Notes: a model not told the origin generated them from the letters alone. 64,000 bases of DNA from Streptomyces griseus subsp. griseus (GCF_003610995.1 NZ_CP032543.1:2914001-2978000), one strand, 5' to 3'; counted from the stretch's first letter, positions 7,736 to 16,815 are shown. Translations and numbers: made by a program.

Positions 7736-8947
7736 TCATTCGTTGGCCGCGCGGGGCCGGTCCTCGTCGTCGTACTGGTCGAAGAGGGGGGTCCGGCCCC
7801 GGTCGCGGGTGCGGCGGGACTGGTTGGTGCGCTGGCGTGGCGCCGGGTCCACCGCAGGGGCGGTCGGGTGCGACGTGCCGGTCTGGGTGGGCTCGGCCGT
7901 GCTGGAGCGGGCCGCGCTCCAGGTCTCCGGGTCGCCGACCTCGACGCCGCCGGTGGCCCGGGGGGCGACGGGGGCGGTGACATAGGTGGGGAGCGGTACG
8001 GGAACGGGCTCCCAGCTGTCGCCCTGGACCCGGCCGCGTTCGCGCTGCTGGTCCACCCACTCCGCGTGGTCCGTCTGCTCCACGAGGGCGCGGCGACCGG
8101 CTTCCTGCGGGGAGACGGTGGGAGTGGGTTCCGGCTCCGGGTGGTGGGCTTCGGAGTCGTCGTCCTGGTCGGCGGGGGTGGAGGCGGCGGGCTGGTGCCC
8201 GCGGGGACGGTTCTCACGCAGGCGCTGCGCCGCCACCTCGGCCCGGCGGCGGTCCATGGTGAACGCGAACCGGCGCCGCTCCTGGGCACGCAGATGCACG
8301 ATGTACGTGCTCAGCAGCACGGCGGGGACGGCCGGCGCCCAGAGGAAGCCGAGTCCGCCGACCGCGGCCACGACCGCGCCGAGGGTGAAGGCCAGGAAGA
8401 GGACCACCGTTGTCCGCCTGCGCCGCGCCAGGACCTGGGAGCGCTGGGCGCGCCGGGCCCGCTCGGCGTCGGCGGCTTCGGTGCGCGGGCGGCGCTGGTC
8501 CGGGGGTCCGGGGGGCGCGGGGCGCTCGCCGGACCGGCGGTCGTGCGCTTGGCGGTCCGGTGGCTGGTGCCCCGGGCGCCGGTCGTGCGCCTGGCGTTCG
8601 GAAGCATGGGGGCCAGGGGCTCGCTCGGGAGCGTGCGCCGGGTCCTGCACCCTGACTTCCGTATGCGCCGGAGGCGCGGCAAAGGCCCGGACGTCGACGG
8701 AATCCATACGGTCCGTCTCGGCGTCCGGGTCGACGTCGGGCCCCGCCTCCTCGGCGGTGCGCTCCCGCAGCTCCCTGGCGTACCGGCGCTCCATCGCCGC
8801 CCGTCCGGACAGCAGCCGGATGGCGGTGCTGAAGCGTTCCGTCGGACGGGCTTCGTTGAGCTCGTCCTGCCTGCGGAGCCACATCGGCACCAAGTAGGCG
8901 GCCCAGGCCCCGACGATGACTGCGTAGATGAGGCCGCTGCTGCTCAC
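7736..8947 (-). CDS. sepX: SepX/GlpR-like septal membrane protein
   Basis: A 403-residue protein with a short N-terminal membrane segment (SSSGLIYAVIVGAWAAYLVP) followed by MWLRRQDELNEARPTERFSTA. This start is characteristic of SepX of Streptomyces and the related GlpR of Corynebacterium and mycobacteria (Rv0996-like). A central double hydrophobic stretch (TTVVLFLAFTLGAVVAAVGG, then LGFLWAPAVPAVLLSTYIVHL) gives two more helices. The rest is charged, Pro-rich and probably cytoplasmic. SepX/GlpR proteins act at the division septum with FtsZ and, in Corynebacterium, with the MoeA-like protein Glp. The galU-glp-rimJ-sepX gene order, seen here, is shared with mycobacteria. Start set at GTG 8947 from family similarity; GTG 8953 and ATG 8980 are alternatives. 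Confidence 0.85.
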   Translation of the reverse strand: MSSSGLIYAVIVGAWAAYLVPMWLRRQDELNEARPTERFSTAIRLLSGRAAMERRYARELRERTAEEAGPDVDPDAETDRMDSVDVRAFAAPPAHTEVRVQDPAHAPERAPGPHASERQAHDRRPGHQPPDRQAHDRRSGERPAPPGPPDQRRPRTEAADAERARRAQRSQVLARRRRTTVVLFLAFTLGAVVAAVGGLGFLWAPAVPAVLLSTYIVHLRAQERRRFAFTMDRRRAEVAAQRLRENRPRGHQPAASTPADQDDDSEAHHPEPEPTPTVSPQEAGRRALVEQTDHAEWVDQQRERGRVQGDSWEPVPVPLPTYVTAPVAPRATGGVEVGDPETWSAARSSTAEPTQTGTSHPTAPAVDPAPRQRTNQSRRTRDRGRTPLFDQYDDEDRPRAANE

Positions 8948-9038
8948 GCTCACACCGTAGAGGGGTTTACGCGGAGGCATCCGCCAATTGGCCCGGTGTG
9001 TCGCACGATCCGGCTGATATCACGGACTTTTTTTGTGA

Positions 9039-9051
9039 TTGATCGGATCAA
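9039..9051. promoter_or_regulatory. Palindrome in AT-rich leader upstream of sepX
   Basis: TTGATC-G-GATCAA is a perfect 13-bp palindrome inside an unusually AT-rich 120-bp gap between rimJ and sepX (also holding a run of seven T). It could be a regulator site for a separate sepX promoter, or part of a weak terminator of the upstream operon. Confidence 0.35.
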
Positions 9052-9104
9052 CAGTCACCGATAGTGCGACCCATTGCTGCCATCCGTCGATCAAATTCGA
9101 ACAT

Positions 9105-9734
9105 CTATTTTATTTCGCCGGGCTGTCCGTGGCTTCGCGGGGCCGTCGGCCGCGTACGGCGCCAGCGCCGGAGCATGCCCTCGGGCACCTCATCGGCCGT
9201 GAGCGCGAAGACCAGATGGTCCCGCCAGGCCCCGTCGATGTGCAGATAGCGCGGGCGCACGCCCTCGGAGCGGAACCCGAGCTTCTCCACCACCCGGCGG
9301 CTCGGCGCGTTCTCCGGGCGGATACAGACCTCGATGCGGTGCAGCCCCACCGAGCGGAAGCAGTGGTCGACGGCGAGCGCCACGGCCGTCGGCATCACTC
9401 CGCGCCCTGCGACGCCCTGGTCGACCCAGTAGCCGATATGACCCGAGCACATCGAACCCCAGGTGATCCCCGCGACCGTGAGCTGGCCGACGAGCCGGCC
9501 CTCGTACTCGATGGCGAACGGCAGCATCCGCCCGGCGTGCGCTTCGGCGCGCAGGTGGCGGACCATCTGGCGGTAGGTGGGCCGCTGGGCGACCGGCCCG
9601 CCTGGCGCGGGCGGCGGGACGGTCGCCTCCCAGGGGCGCAGCCAGTCGCGGTTGCGCCGGTTGACCTCACGCCACACCCGCTGGTCGCGCATCTTTATCG
9701 GGCGCAGGACGATCTCGCCGTCGGTCAGCGTCAC
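9105..9734 (-). CDS. rimJ: RimJ/RimL-type GNAT N-acetyltransferase
   Basis: A 209-residue GNAT protein of the RimJ/RimL subgroup, which acetylate N-termini of ribosomal and other proteins. The N-terminus EIVLRPIKMRDQRVWREVN is typical. The acetyl-CoA region is GYWVDQGVAGRGVMPTAVAL, followed by the RIEVCIRPENAPSRRVVEKLGF block that ends the fold. No membrane segment. It lies 17 bp downstream of mog and upstream of sepX on the same strand, and so belongs to the galU-glp-moaC-mog-rimJ-sepX unit. The symbol follows the equivalent gene in the mycobacterial locus; its substrate here is not known. Confidence 0.85.
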   Translation of the reverse strand: MTLTDGEIVLRPIKMRDQRVWREVNRRNRDWLRPWEATVPPPAPGGPVAQRPTYRQMVRHLRAEAHAGRMLPFAIEYEGRLVGQLTVAGITWGSMCSGHIGYWVDQGVAGRGVMPTAVALAVDHCFRSVGLHRIEVCIRPENAPSRRVVEKLGFRSEGVRPRYLHIDGAWRDHLVFALTADEVPEGMLRRWRRTRPTAPRSHGQPGEIK

Positions 9735-9751
9735 CGGCCAGGTCGCGATGT

Positions 9752-10303
9752 TCAGCTCGGGCTCCCCGGTCGGGGGTGGTCGCCGCCGCGGAGCTGGTCG
9801 ACGGCGTGCACCAGGAGCCGGGACAGGACCGCGAGGCCGTCGCGGACCCCGCCGGTGGAGCCGGGCAGGTTGACGATCAGGGTGCGGGAGGCGACGCCCG
9901 CGAGGCCCCGGGAGAGCGCGGCCGTCGGGACCTTGGCGAGCCCCTCGGCCCGGATCGCCTCGGGGATGCCGGGGATCTCGTGGTCCAGGACGCGGCGGGT
10001 GGCCTCGGGGGTGGCGTCGGTGGGAGAGATGCCCGTACCGCCGGTGGTGACGATCACGTCGTACCCGGCGGCGACTCCGGCGCGCAGGGCCGCCTCGACC
10101 GGGTCGCCGTCGGGGACGACCTGCGGGCCCTCGACCGTGAAGCCGAGGGAGGTGAGCCCTTCGGCGATCAGGGGGCCGCCCTTGTCCGCGTAGACCCCGG
10201 CGGAGGCCCGGTTGGAGGCGGTGACGACGAGGGCGCGATAGCCGGGCTCCGGCGCCTGCGCGGGCTGTTCGTGGCCGGGGGCTCCGGACTCGGGCGGCCT
10301 CAC
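9752..10303 (-). CDS. mog: MogA/MoaB-type molybdopterin adenylyltransferase
   Basis: A 183-residue MoaB/Mog protein that adenylates molybdopterin before molybdenum insertion. Visible motifs: ALVVTASNRASAGVYADKGG at the N-terminus, DVIVTTGGTGISPTDATPEAT (the MPT-binding TGGTG loop), and IVNLPGSTGGVRDGLAVL near the C-terminus. The first 18 residues are Pro/Glu-rich and poorly conserved. The start GTG at 10303 overlaps the TGA of moaC by 4 bp, so the two are translationally coupled. Together with moaC and moeA it supplies molybdenum cofactor, which the molybdo-enzyme encoded about 15 kb to the right needs. Confidence 0.92.
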   Translation of the reverse strand: MRPPESGAPGHEQPAQAPEPGYRALVVTASNRASAGVYADKGGPLIAEGLTSLGFTVEGPQVVPDGDPVEAALRAGVAAGYDVIVTTGGTGISPTDATPEATRRVLDHEIPGIPEAIRAEGLAKVPTAALSRGLAGVASRTLIVNLPGSTGGVRDGLAVLSRLLVHAVDQLRGGDHPRPGSPS

Positions 10304-10800
10304 GCGTCCGGTCCCGCCGGCACGGGGCGCCGGTAGTCGCCGGACTTGCCGCCCGACTTCGCCTCGACCCGTACGTCGGTGATGACCGCGCTCTTGTCGA
10401 CGGCCTTCACCATGTCGATCACCGTCAGGGCCGCCACCGACACCGCCGTCAGGGCCTCCATCTCGACACCCGTGCGGTCCGTCGTCTTCACGGTGGCCGT
10501 GATCTCCACCGCGTCATCGGCCACGCTCAGGTCGACCTTCACCCCGGAGACGGCCAGCGGGTGGCAGAGCGGGATCAGGTCCGGGGTGCGCTTGGCCCCC
10601 ATGATCCCGGCGATGCGCGCGGTGGCCAGGGCGTCGCCCTTGGGGACCCCCTCGCCCCGGAGCAACTCGATGACGCGCGGCGAGACGAGGACCCGGCCGC
10701 TCGCGCGGGCGACGCGCGTGGTGACGTCCTTCTCGGACACGTCGACCATGCGGGCCGCGCCCGCCTCGTCGATGTGCGTCAGCCTGTTCTGCGTACTCAA
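10300..10800 (-). CDS. moaC: Cyclic pyranopterin monophosphate synthase accessory protein MoaC
   Basis: A 166-residue MoaC, which acts with MoaA to convert GTP to cyclic pyranopterin monophosphate, the first step of molybdenum cofactor synthesis. The family core is complete: LTHIDEAGAARMVDVSEK, GIMGAKRTPDLIPLCHPL (active-site segment), TDRTGVEMEALTAVSVAALT and IDMVKAVDK. The start is the TTG at 10800, preceded by GGCGGAGTGAG, giving the usual STQNRLTHIDEAG N-terminus. A longer frame reaching 10887 has no ribosome site and was not used. Its TGA overlaps the mog start. No moaA is present in this window. Confidence 0.93.
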   Translation of the reverse strand: MSTQNRLTHIDEAGAARMVDVSEKDVTTRVARASGRVLVSPRVIELLRGEGVPKGDALATARIAGIMGAKRTPDLIPLCHPLAVSGVKVDLSVADDAVEITATVKTTDRTGVEMEALTAVSVAALTVIDMVKAVDKSAVITDVRVEAKSGGKSGDYRRPVPAGPDA

Positions 10801-10897
10801 CTCACTCCGCCTCGGTAGGGGCGCCCATCGGCCCGGGACCCGGAGGGGGATCTCCGGAAGGCACGGCGGCAGATACCGTACCGCCACCGGACGGCGG

Positions 10898-12208
10898 TCA
10901 GCGGAGCAGGATCACGTCCGTCTCCGTGCCGGGCTCGGCGGAGGTGGTCTCCTCGGGCAGCACGATCAGCGCGTCCGCCTGGGCGAGGGCGGCGATCAGA
11001 TGCGATCCGGAGCCGCCGACGGGGGTGACGGTGCCCGCCTCCTCGTCGTAGGTACCGCGCAGGAACTGGCGGCGCCCGGCGGGTGAGGTGAGCGCCTTGT
11101 CGACGGACAGGACGGCCCGGACGGTGGGGCGGTGGAGGTCCGTGCGGCCCATCAGGGCGCGGATGGCGGGGCGGACGAACAGCTCGAAGGAGACGTAACT
11201 GGAGACCGGGTTGCCCGGCAGGGCCAGCAGCGGGGTGTGGTCGGGGCCGATGGAGCCGAAGCCCTGCGGCTTGCCCGGCTGCATGGCGAGCTTGCGGAAG
11301 TCGATCCCGCTGCCCGGCTCGTCCTCGTCGCCGACGGAGGAGAGCGCCTCCTTGACCACGTCGTACGCGCCGACGCTGACGCCTCCCGTGGTGACGACGA
11401 TGTCCGCGCGGATCAGCTGGTCCTCGATCGTGGCGCGCAGGGTCTCGGCGTCGTCGGTGACCGCTCCGACCCGGTAGGCGATGGCTCCGGCGTCCCGGGC
11501 GGCGGCCGTGAGCGCGAAGCTGTTGGAGTCGTAGATCTGGCCGCCCGTCAGCTCCTCGCCGGGCTGGACCAGTTCGCTGCCGGTGGAGAGGACGACGACC
11601 CGGGGGCGGGGGCGTACGACGACGGTGGAGCAGCCGATCGCGGCGAGCAGCCCGATCTGCGGCGGGCCGACGATCGACCCGGCGCGCAGGGCCAGGTCGC
11701 CGGGTTTGACGTCGCTGCCGCGCTCGCGGACATGGGCGCCCGCCTCGACGGACCGGTGGACGCGGACCTCGCCCGCGGCGCCCTCCGGCGCGTCGGAGTG
11801 GGCGCGCATGGCGGCGGCCGGGCCCTCGCCCGTACCGCCGTCCGTCCACTCCACCGGGACCACGGCCTCCGCACCGGCGGGGAGCGGGGCGCCCGTCATG
11901 ATGCGGGCGGCCTGTCCCGGTCCCACGACCTGGCCGTCGGCGAGCCCCGCGCTGCCCGCGGCGACGTCGCCGATGACCGTGAGGACGGCGGGGAACTCCT
12001 CGCTCGCCCCCTCGACATCGGCGATCCGCACCGCGTAGCCGTCCATGGAGCTGTTGTCGAAGGGCGGCAGGGCCACCTCCACGACGACGTCCTTCACCAG
12101 GACGCAGCCCTGGGCGTCGGGCAGCTGCAACTCGATGGGTTCGAGCGCCCTCACCGTGGCGAGGATGTCGTCCAGGTGCTCGTCCACCGACCAGATCGTG
12201 CTGCTCAC
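10898..12208 (-). CDS. glp: MoeA/Glp (gephyrin-like) molybdotransferase
   Basis: A 436-residue MoeA-family protein. In order: SVDEHLDDILATVRALEPIE, PPFDNSSMDGYAVR (the MoeA domain II signature), AARIMTGAPLPAGAEAVVPVE, DSNSFALTAAARDAG, VVTTGGVSVGAYDVVKEAL, and the LPGNPVSSYVSFELFVRPAI loop. MoeA inserts molybdate into adenylated molybdopterin. The neighbourhood (galU upstream, rimJ and a SepX/GlpR protein downstream) matches the locus of corynebacterial Glp and mycobacterial MoeA1, where the MoeA homologue binds FtsZ and takes part in cell division. It could do either job or both; the sequence alone does not decide. It starts 3 bp after the galU stop, so it is co-translated or nearly so. Confidence 0.88.
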   Translation of the reverse strand: MSSTIWSVDEHLDDILATVRALEPIELQLPDAQGCVLVKDVVVEVALPPFDNSSMDGYAVRIADVEGASEEFPAVLTVIGDVAAGSAGLADGQVVGPGQAARIMTGAPLPAGAEAVVPVEWTDGGTGEGPAAAMRAHSDAPEGAAGEVRVHRSVEAGAHVRERGSDVKPGDLALRAGSIVGPPQIGLLAAIGCSTVVVRPRPRVVVLSTGSELVQPGEELTGGQIYDSNSFALTAAARDAGAIAYRVGAVTDDAETLRATIEDQLIRADIVVTTGGVSVGAYDVVKEALSSVGDEDEPGSGIDFRKLAMQPGKPQGFGSIGPDHTPLLALPGNPVSSYVSFELFVRPAIRALMGRTDLHRPTVRAVLSVDKALTSPAGRRQFLRGTYDEEAGTVTPVGGSGSHLIAALAQADALIVLPEETTSAEPGTETDVILLR

Positions 12209-12211
12209 GGG

Positions 12212-13114
12212 TTACATCTCCTCGGCGACGTACTTGCGGAGCCAGGTCCGGAAGTCCGGTCCCAGGTCTTCACGTTCGCACGCCAGTCTGACAATGGCAC
12301 GCAGATAGTCGCTGCGGTCACCGGTGTCATAGCGGCGGCCCTTGAAGACGACGCCGTGCACGGGGCCGCCGATCTTCTCGTCCTGGGCGAGCAGCTGGAG
12401 GGCGTCGGTGAGCTGGATCTCGCCGCCCCGGCCCGGCTCGGTGTGTCGCAGTATGTCGAAGACGGCGGGGTCCAGGACGTACCGGCCGATGACGGCGAGA
12501 TTGCTGGGCGCGTCGGCCGGCTCCGGCTTCTCGACCAGGCCGGTGACCCGGACGACGTCGCTGTCGACGGTGGCGTCGGCGGCCGCGCAGCCGTACAGGT
12601 GGACCTGGGAGGGGTCGACCTCCATCAGCGCGACGACGCTGCCGCCCTCCCGCTCCTGGATCTCCACCATGCGGGCCAGCAGGGGGTCGCGCGGGTCGAT
12701 CAGGTCGTCGCCGAGCAGCACCGCGAAGGGCTGGTCGCCCACGTGCGGGGCCGCGCAGAGCACGGCGTGGCCGAGGCCGCGCGGGTCGCCCTGGCGCACG
12801 TAGTGCATGGTGGCGAGGTCGCTGGACTCCTGGACCTTGCCGAGACGTTCGGCGTCTCCCTTACGGGTGAGCGCGGACTCCAGTTCGTAGTTGCGGTCGA
12901 AGTGGTCCTCCAGGGGACGCTTGTTCCGACCGGTGATCATCAGTACGTCGGAGAGGCCCGCCGCGACGGCTTCTTCGACGACATACTGGATGGCCGGCTT
13001 GTCGACGACAGGCAGCATCTCTTTGGGAGTGGCCTTCGTGGCGGGCAGGAAGCGAGTTCCGAGACCTGCTGCCGGAATGACGGCCTTGCTGATCCTGGAG
13101 AGCGACTGAGTCAT
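12212..13114 (-). CDS. galU: UTP-glucose-1-phosphate uridylyltransferase
   Basis: A 300-residue nucleotidyltransferase making UDP-glucose from UTP and glucose-1-phosphate for cell-wall glycans, trehalose and glycogen-related sugars. The N-terminal signature KAVIPAAGLGTRFLPATKAT, followed by PKEMLPVVDKPAIQYVVEEA, is complete. The DLIDPRDPLLARM, VEKPEP and YDTGDRSDYL segments are also present. Start set at ATG 13114 (MTQSLSRISK); the longer reading frame upstream runs into the divergent gene and was rejected. It is the first gene of the unit ending in sepX. The 94-bp gap to the divergent folate gene must hold both promoters. Confidence 0.95.
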   Translation of the reverse strand: MTQSLSRISKAVIPAAGLGTRFLPATKATPKEMLPVVDKPAIQYVVEEAVAAGLSDVLMITGRNKRPLEDHFDRNYELESALTRKGDAERLGKVQESSDLATMHYVRQGDPRGLGHAVLCAAPHVGDQPFAVLLGDDLIDPRDPLLARMVEIQEREGGSVVALMEVDPSQVHLYGCAAADATVDSDVVRVTGLVEKPEPADAPSNLAVIGRYVLDPAVFDILRHTEPGRGGEIQLTDALQLLAQDEKIGGPVHGVVFKGRRYDTGDRSDYLRAIVRLACEREDLGPDFRTWLRKYVAEEM

Positions 13115-13208
13115 GCGCAGAACCTTAATGGGTGCACACACACGGAAGATGAGCTTCCGGTTAACTTTGCCCTTAAATATGCCCATACGAGAACCGTGCG
13201 AGTCTCTA

Positions 13209-13826
13209 ATGAACCCTGACAAGTCCGGAAAGGCACCCGTGAAGGCGCCCGCGAAAGCCTCCCTACGGCGCCAACTCCTCGCCGAGCGCGCCCTCCTGAC
13301 CAAGGAGGACGTCAGGGAGGCCGCCGCGGTTCTCGCGGCCGGCGCACTGGCACTCCCCGAACTGGCTGACGCCCGAACGGTCGCCGCCTATGTCTCCGTG
13401 GGGCGCGAACCGGGGACCCGGGACCTGCTGGACGCGCTGCGCGAGCGCGGCGTACGGGTGCTGCTCCCGGTGCTCCTGGCCGACAACGACCTGGACTGGG
13501 CGGTGTACGGGGGCGCGGAGCACCTCCTGCCCGCCGGGCGCGGGCTCCTGGAGCCGGACGGCCCCCGGCTCGGCCCGGCCGCCGTCGTGGAGGCCGACGC
13601 GGTGCTGCTGCCCGGGCTGGCCGTGGACGGCGCGGGCATGCGGCTGGGGCGGGGCGGCGGCAGCTACGACCGGGTGCTGGCCCGGCTCGCGGCGGCCGGG
13701 GCGCACCCGGCGCTCATCGTGCTCCTGTACGCGGACGAGGTGGTCGCGCGGGTCCCTGTGGAACCGCACGACCACCCCGTGGACGCCGTGGTCACCCCGG
13801 CCGGAGCGCGGCACTTCACCGCCTGA
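13209..13826 (+). CDS. 5-formyltetrahydrofolate cyclo-ligase
   Basis: A roughly 205-residue enzyme that converts 5-formyl-THF to 5,10-methenyl-THF with ATP. The family motif GRGGGSYDRVLARL and the C-terminal DAVVTPAGARHF are present, together with RRQLLAERALLTKEDVREAA at the N-terminus and VAAYVSVGREPGTRDLLDAL in the middle. Start placed at ATG 13209; GTG 13239, behind CCGGAAAGG, is a reasonable alternative that removes ten Lys/Pro-rich residues. It is divergent from galU, an arrangement common in actinobacteria. It ends 26 bp before the convergent penicillin acylase gene. Confidence 0.93.
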   Translation: MNPDKSGKAPVKAPAKASLRRQLLAERALLTKEDVREAAAVLAAGALALPELADARTVAAYVSVGREPGTRDLLDALRERGVRVLLPVLLADNDLDWAVYGGAEHLLPAGRGLLEPDGPRLGPAAVVEADAVLLPGLAVDGAGMRLGRGGGSYDRVLARLAAAGAHPALIVLLYADEVVARVPVEPHDHPVDAVVTPAGARHFTA

Positions 13827-13852
13827 CGGCGGATCAGGCGCCGCGAAGGCCT

Positions 13853-16600
13853 CTACGGCTTCAGTGTCAGCGTGTCGACGGTGGACCCGCCGACCGCGTC
13901 CGTACCGAAGGACCAGTCCAGCAGCTCACCGCCCGCCCACTTGTCGGTCTGGTCGGTGTAGTGGGCGTTGAACGCGTGCCCGGAGGCGCCGGTGAGGTTG
14001 ATCCAGCGGGACTTGTCCCAGTCCCCCACGTTGACGACCATCCGCATCGACGGCACCCAGATCACCTCGTAGCCGCTCGCCGCGTTCCAGCCGGTGGCGT
14101 TGACCGCCGCCTCGCCTCCGCCGAGGTTCCAGGGGCCGCGGTTGAGCGCCCGCTGGAGCAGATCGGGCCCTTCGGTACCGAGGGTCTGGTTCTTCAGCAT
14201 CAGCCGGTGCAGCCGGCCCCAGCTCCAGGTGGAGATGTCCTTGCCGAGCTTGGCGGTGAGCTCCCAGCGCGCGTCCCCCATCGCCCGGCCGAACAGGTCG
14301 TCCCGGTTCTCCAGCGCGGCCTCGCGGCCCCTGGCGGGCGCCTTCCACCACTCGCTGTCCTGGTCCTCGACGATGTCGCGGACCACCTGGAACCAGCGGT
14401 CCCCGCCGTCCGGCTGCGCCGAGTCGCCGTCGCGCTGGCCGCACTCTCGTACGAGCTTCTTCTGCTGGTCGGCCGGGCCGCTGTTCCTGGCCGGCGGCAC
14501 GTTGATGCAGTCGCCCTTGACCCGCAGCTCCTTGGGCAGCTTGTTGCCGAAGGCGAGCTTGAGGATGTTGCGCCAGACGCCGTTGAAGTACGCGGCTGCC
14601 GCCGAGTCGGGCTCCTGGGTGTAGTCCCAGCCCTCCAGCAGCTTCTGCGCCTCACGCACGCTCGGGTCGGAGATGTTGATCTTCAGCAGCTCGGGCACCA
14701 GCAGCGCGGCGATCTCGCTGGTGTTGTCCATCTGCATCTTCTGCATGTCGTCGGTCGAGACCTTCTCGCCGCCCTTGATCTTCTGGGCGATGAGGTCGTT
14801 GATCCGCTGGCTTCGGGTGCCGTAACCCCAGTCCTTGGTGAGCAGGTGGGGGTACTTGCTCTCGTCGATCACGGCCTGGTTGGCGGTGACGATGTAGCCG
14901 CGCTCGGGGTTGTACTCGTAGGGCAGCTCGTCGAAGGGGACTGGCTCCTTCGCCCAGCCGTACGCCGGGTCCCAGCCGGGGCTGGGCAGCGTGCCGTCGC
15001 CCTTGAGGCGGACCGGGATGGTGCCCGGCGCCTGGTAGCCGATGTTGCCCTCGGTGTCGGCGTAGATGAGGTTCTGCGAGGGGACCTCGAAGTTCCTGGC
15101 GGCCGCCCGGAAGGTGGTGAAGTCCTTGGCCCGGTTGATCGCGAAGACCGCGTCCATGGACTTGCCCGGCTGGAGGGCGGTCCACTTCAGCGCGACCGCG
15201 TACCCGTCGGCGCGGTCGGGGGCGGCGTTGGGAACGGGGGCCTTCTGGCCGACCTTGTCCAGTTCCTTGCTGCGGTCGGAGACCAGGGGCCCGTTGTTCG
15301 TCTCCCGGACGGTGATCTTCCGGTCCCTGCCGCCAGCGACCTTGATGGTCTCCTCGCGGGTGGTGAACGGCTTCACCTTGTCGCCGTACAGATAACCGTC
15401 GCCGGAGACCTTCTCCAGGAAGAGGTCGGTGACGTCGGCGCCGAGGTTGGTGAGGCCCCAGGCGATGTCCTGGTTGTGGCCGATGATCACACCGGGCATC
15501 CCGGAGAAGGTGTAGCCCGCGGTGTCGTACTGGCAGGACTTGGAGAGCTCCCGGCAGTGCAGGCCCATCTGGTACCAGAGCGAGGGCAGCATCGGCGCCA
15601 GGTGCGGGTCGTTGGCGAGGAGCGCCTTGCCGGTGGTCGTGTGCTTGCCGTCGACGACCCAGGAGTTCGACCCGATGCCGTTGCCGTTGGGGCCGAGCAG
15701 GGCGGGGATCTCGTCCAGGGTGTCGGAGAGCGCGGAGAGCTGGGTGTTCAGGCCCTCGGTGGCGCCCTGCGGGGTCCCCGAGCCGATGCCCTCGGACGGG
15801 GTGGCCTCCGGGTCGAACTTGCCGGTGACCCGCGAGACCGCGCCCCGGTCGACGATCGGCTTGTGCGTCTCGTACGGGTAGTCCGGGTACAGGTCCCGGA
15901 TCTGGTCCTTGTCGAGCCGGCTGGTCAGCAGCGAGCGGTCGATCTCGTCCTGCATGTTGCCGCGCAGGTCCCAGGCCATGGCCTTGAGCCAGGCGACCGA
16001 GTCGACCGGGGTCCACTTGCCGGGCTTGTAGTCGTTGGTCAGCCCCAGCGCCGCGTACTCGACCGAGATGTCCCGGCCTTCCTTGCCCTTCAGGTACGCG
16101 TTGACGCCGTCCGCGTACGACTGGAGGTTCTTCTTGGTGTCCTCGTCCAGGACCTTGTCGTACTCCTCCTGCGCGACCTTGCGCCAGCCGAGCGTGCGCA
16201 GGAAGGAGTCGGTCGTCACCTGGCCGGAGCCGAACATCTCGGAGAGCCGGCCCGCCGTCATATGGCGCCGGACGTCCATCTCCCAGAAGCGGTCCTGGGC
16301 CTGGACGAAACCCTGGGCCCGGAAGAGGTCGGCGTCGGAGTCCGCGTAGATCTGCGGGATGCCGTAGGAGTCCCGTTTGACCTCGACGTCGCCGGAAAGG
16401 CCTTCGAGGGTGATCATTCCGGTGGTCTGCGGGTACGAGGCCCGCACCGTGGAGACGGACCAGTAGGCGCCGAACCCGACACCCGCGACGAGCGCCAGCA
16501 CCAGGACGAGCAGAAGAAGGCGGACGCGGCGCCCCTTCTTCCTGCCGGGCTTCCTCGCGTTGTCGGAAGGACCGGAAGAGTCGGTTGTATTGGCGGGCAT
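13853..16600 (-). CDS. Penicillin acylase (S45) family Ntn hydrolase, membrane-anchored
   Basis: A 915-residue precursor of the penicillin amidase family, which hydrolyse acyl amides such as beta-lactam side chains or acyl-homoserine lactones. After a basic N-terminus (GRKKGRRVR) a single helix (LLLLVLVLALVAGVGFGAYW) should anchor it facing outward. The alpha region has VKRDSYGIPQIYADSDADLF and QAQDRFWEMDVRR. The predicted self-cleavage site is the Gly-Ser step in GNGIGSNSWVV, leaving Ser311 as N-terminal nucleophile of the beta chain; ANDPHLAPMLPSLWYQM follows as expected. Start at ATG 16600 with AAGGACAG upstream; a longer frame to 16696 lacks such a site. The physiological substrate is unknown. 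Confidence 0.9.
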   Translation of the reverse strand: MPANTTDSSGPSDNARKPGRKKGRRVRLLLLVLVLALVAGVGFGAYWSVSTVRASYPQTTGMITLEGLSGDVEVKRDSYGIPQIYADSDADLFRAQGFVQAQDRFWEMDVRRHMTAGRLSEMFGSGQVTTDSFLRTLGWRKVAQEEYDKVLDEDTKKNLQSYADGVNAYLKGKEGRDISVEYAALGLTNDYKPGKWTPVDSVAWLKAMAWDLRGNMQDEIDRSLLTSRLDKDQIRDLYPDYPYETHKPIVDRGAVSRVTGKFDPEATPSEGIGSGTPQGATEGLNTQLSALSDTLDEIPALLGPNGNGIGSNSWVVDGKHTTTGKALLANDPHLAPMLPSLWYQMGLHCRELSKSCQYDTAGYTFSGMPGVIIGHNQDIAWGLTNLGADVTDLFLEKVSGDGYLYGDKVKPFTTREETIKVAGGRDRKITVRETNNGPLVSDRSKELDKVGQKAPVPNAAPDRADGYAVALKWTALQPGKSMDAVFAINRAKDFTTFRAAARNFEVPSQNLIYADTEGNIGYQAPGTIPVRLKGDGTLPSPGWDPAYGWAKEPVPFDELPYEYNPERGYIVTANQAVIDESKYPHLLTKDWGYGTRSQRINDLIAQKIKGGEKVSTDDMQKMQMDNTSEIAALLVPELLKINISDPSVREAQKLLEGWDYTQEPDSAAAAYFNGVWRNILKLAFGNKLPKELRVKGDCINVPPARNSGPADQQKKLVRECGQRDGDSAQPDGGDRWFQVVRDIVEDQDSEWWKAPARGREAALENRDDLFGRAMGDARWELTAKLGKDISTWSWGRLHRLMLKNQTLGTEGPDLLQRALNRGPWNLGGGEAAVNATGWNAASGYEVIWVPSMRMVVNVGDWDKSRWINLTGASGHAFNAHYTDQTDKWAGGELLDWSFGTDAVGGSTVDTLTLKP

Positions 16601-16793
16601 CGCTGTCCTTCGAGGGGCAGGGTGGTCCTGGGAGTGCAGGAGCAACCATAGGCGCAGCCGTGAAGCCACTCGGACGCGGTATGGGGATGCATCCATTTGC
16701 GCGTATCCCCTGTATGGGGACGTGCGGCCTTCATGCGATCGCCGAAGCCGTCAAGGAAACGTTAAAGATTAGGTAAGGTAACGAAGTAACTGG

Positions 16794-16815
16794 CTGCCGG
16801 AGGACGATCCGGCAG
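16794..16815. promoter_or_regulatory. Small stem-loop in the antiporter leader
   Basis: CTGCCGG and CCGGCAG separated by 8 nt, ending 24 bp before the predicted antiporter start. It may be a regulator site or a small leader hairpin. Confidence 0.4.

Noticed and set aside
13961..16651. An 896-codon plus-strand frame opposite the penicillin acylase
   Set aside because: Antisense shadow; the minus strand shows the S45 motifs.
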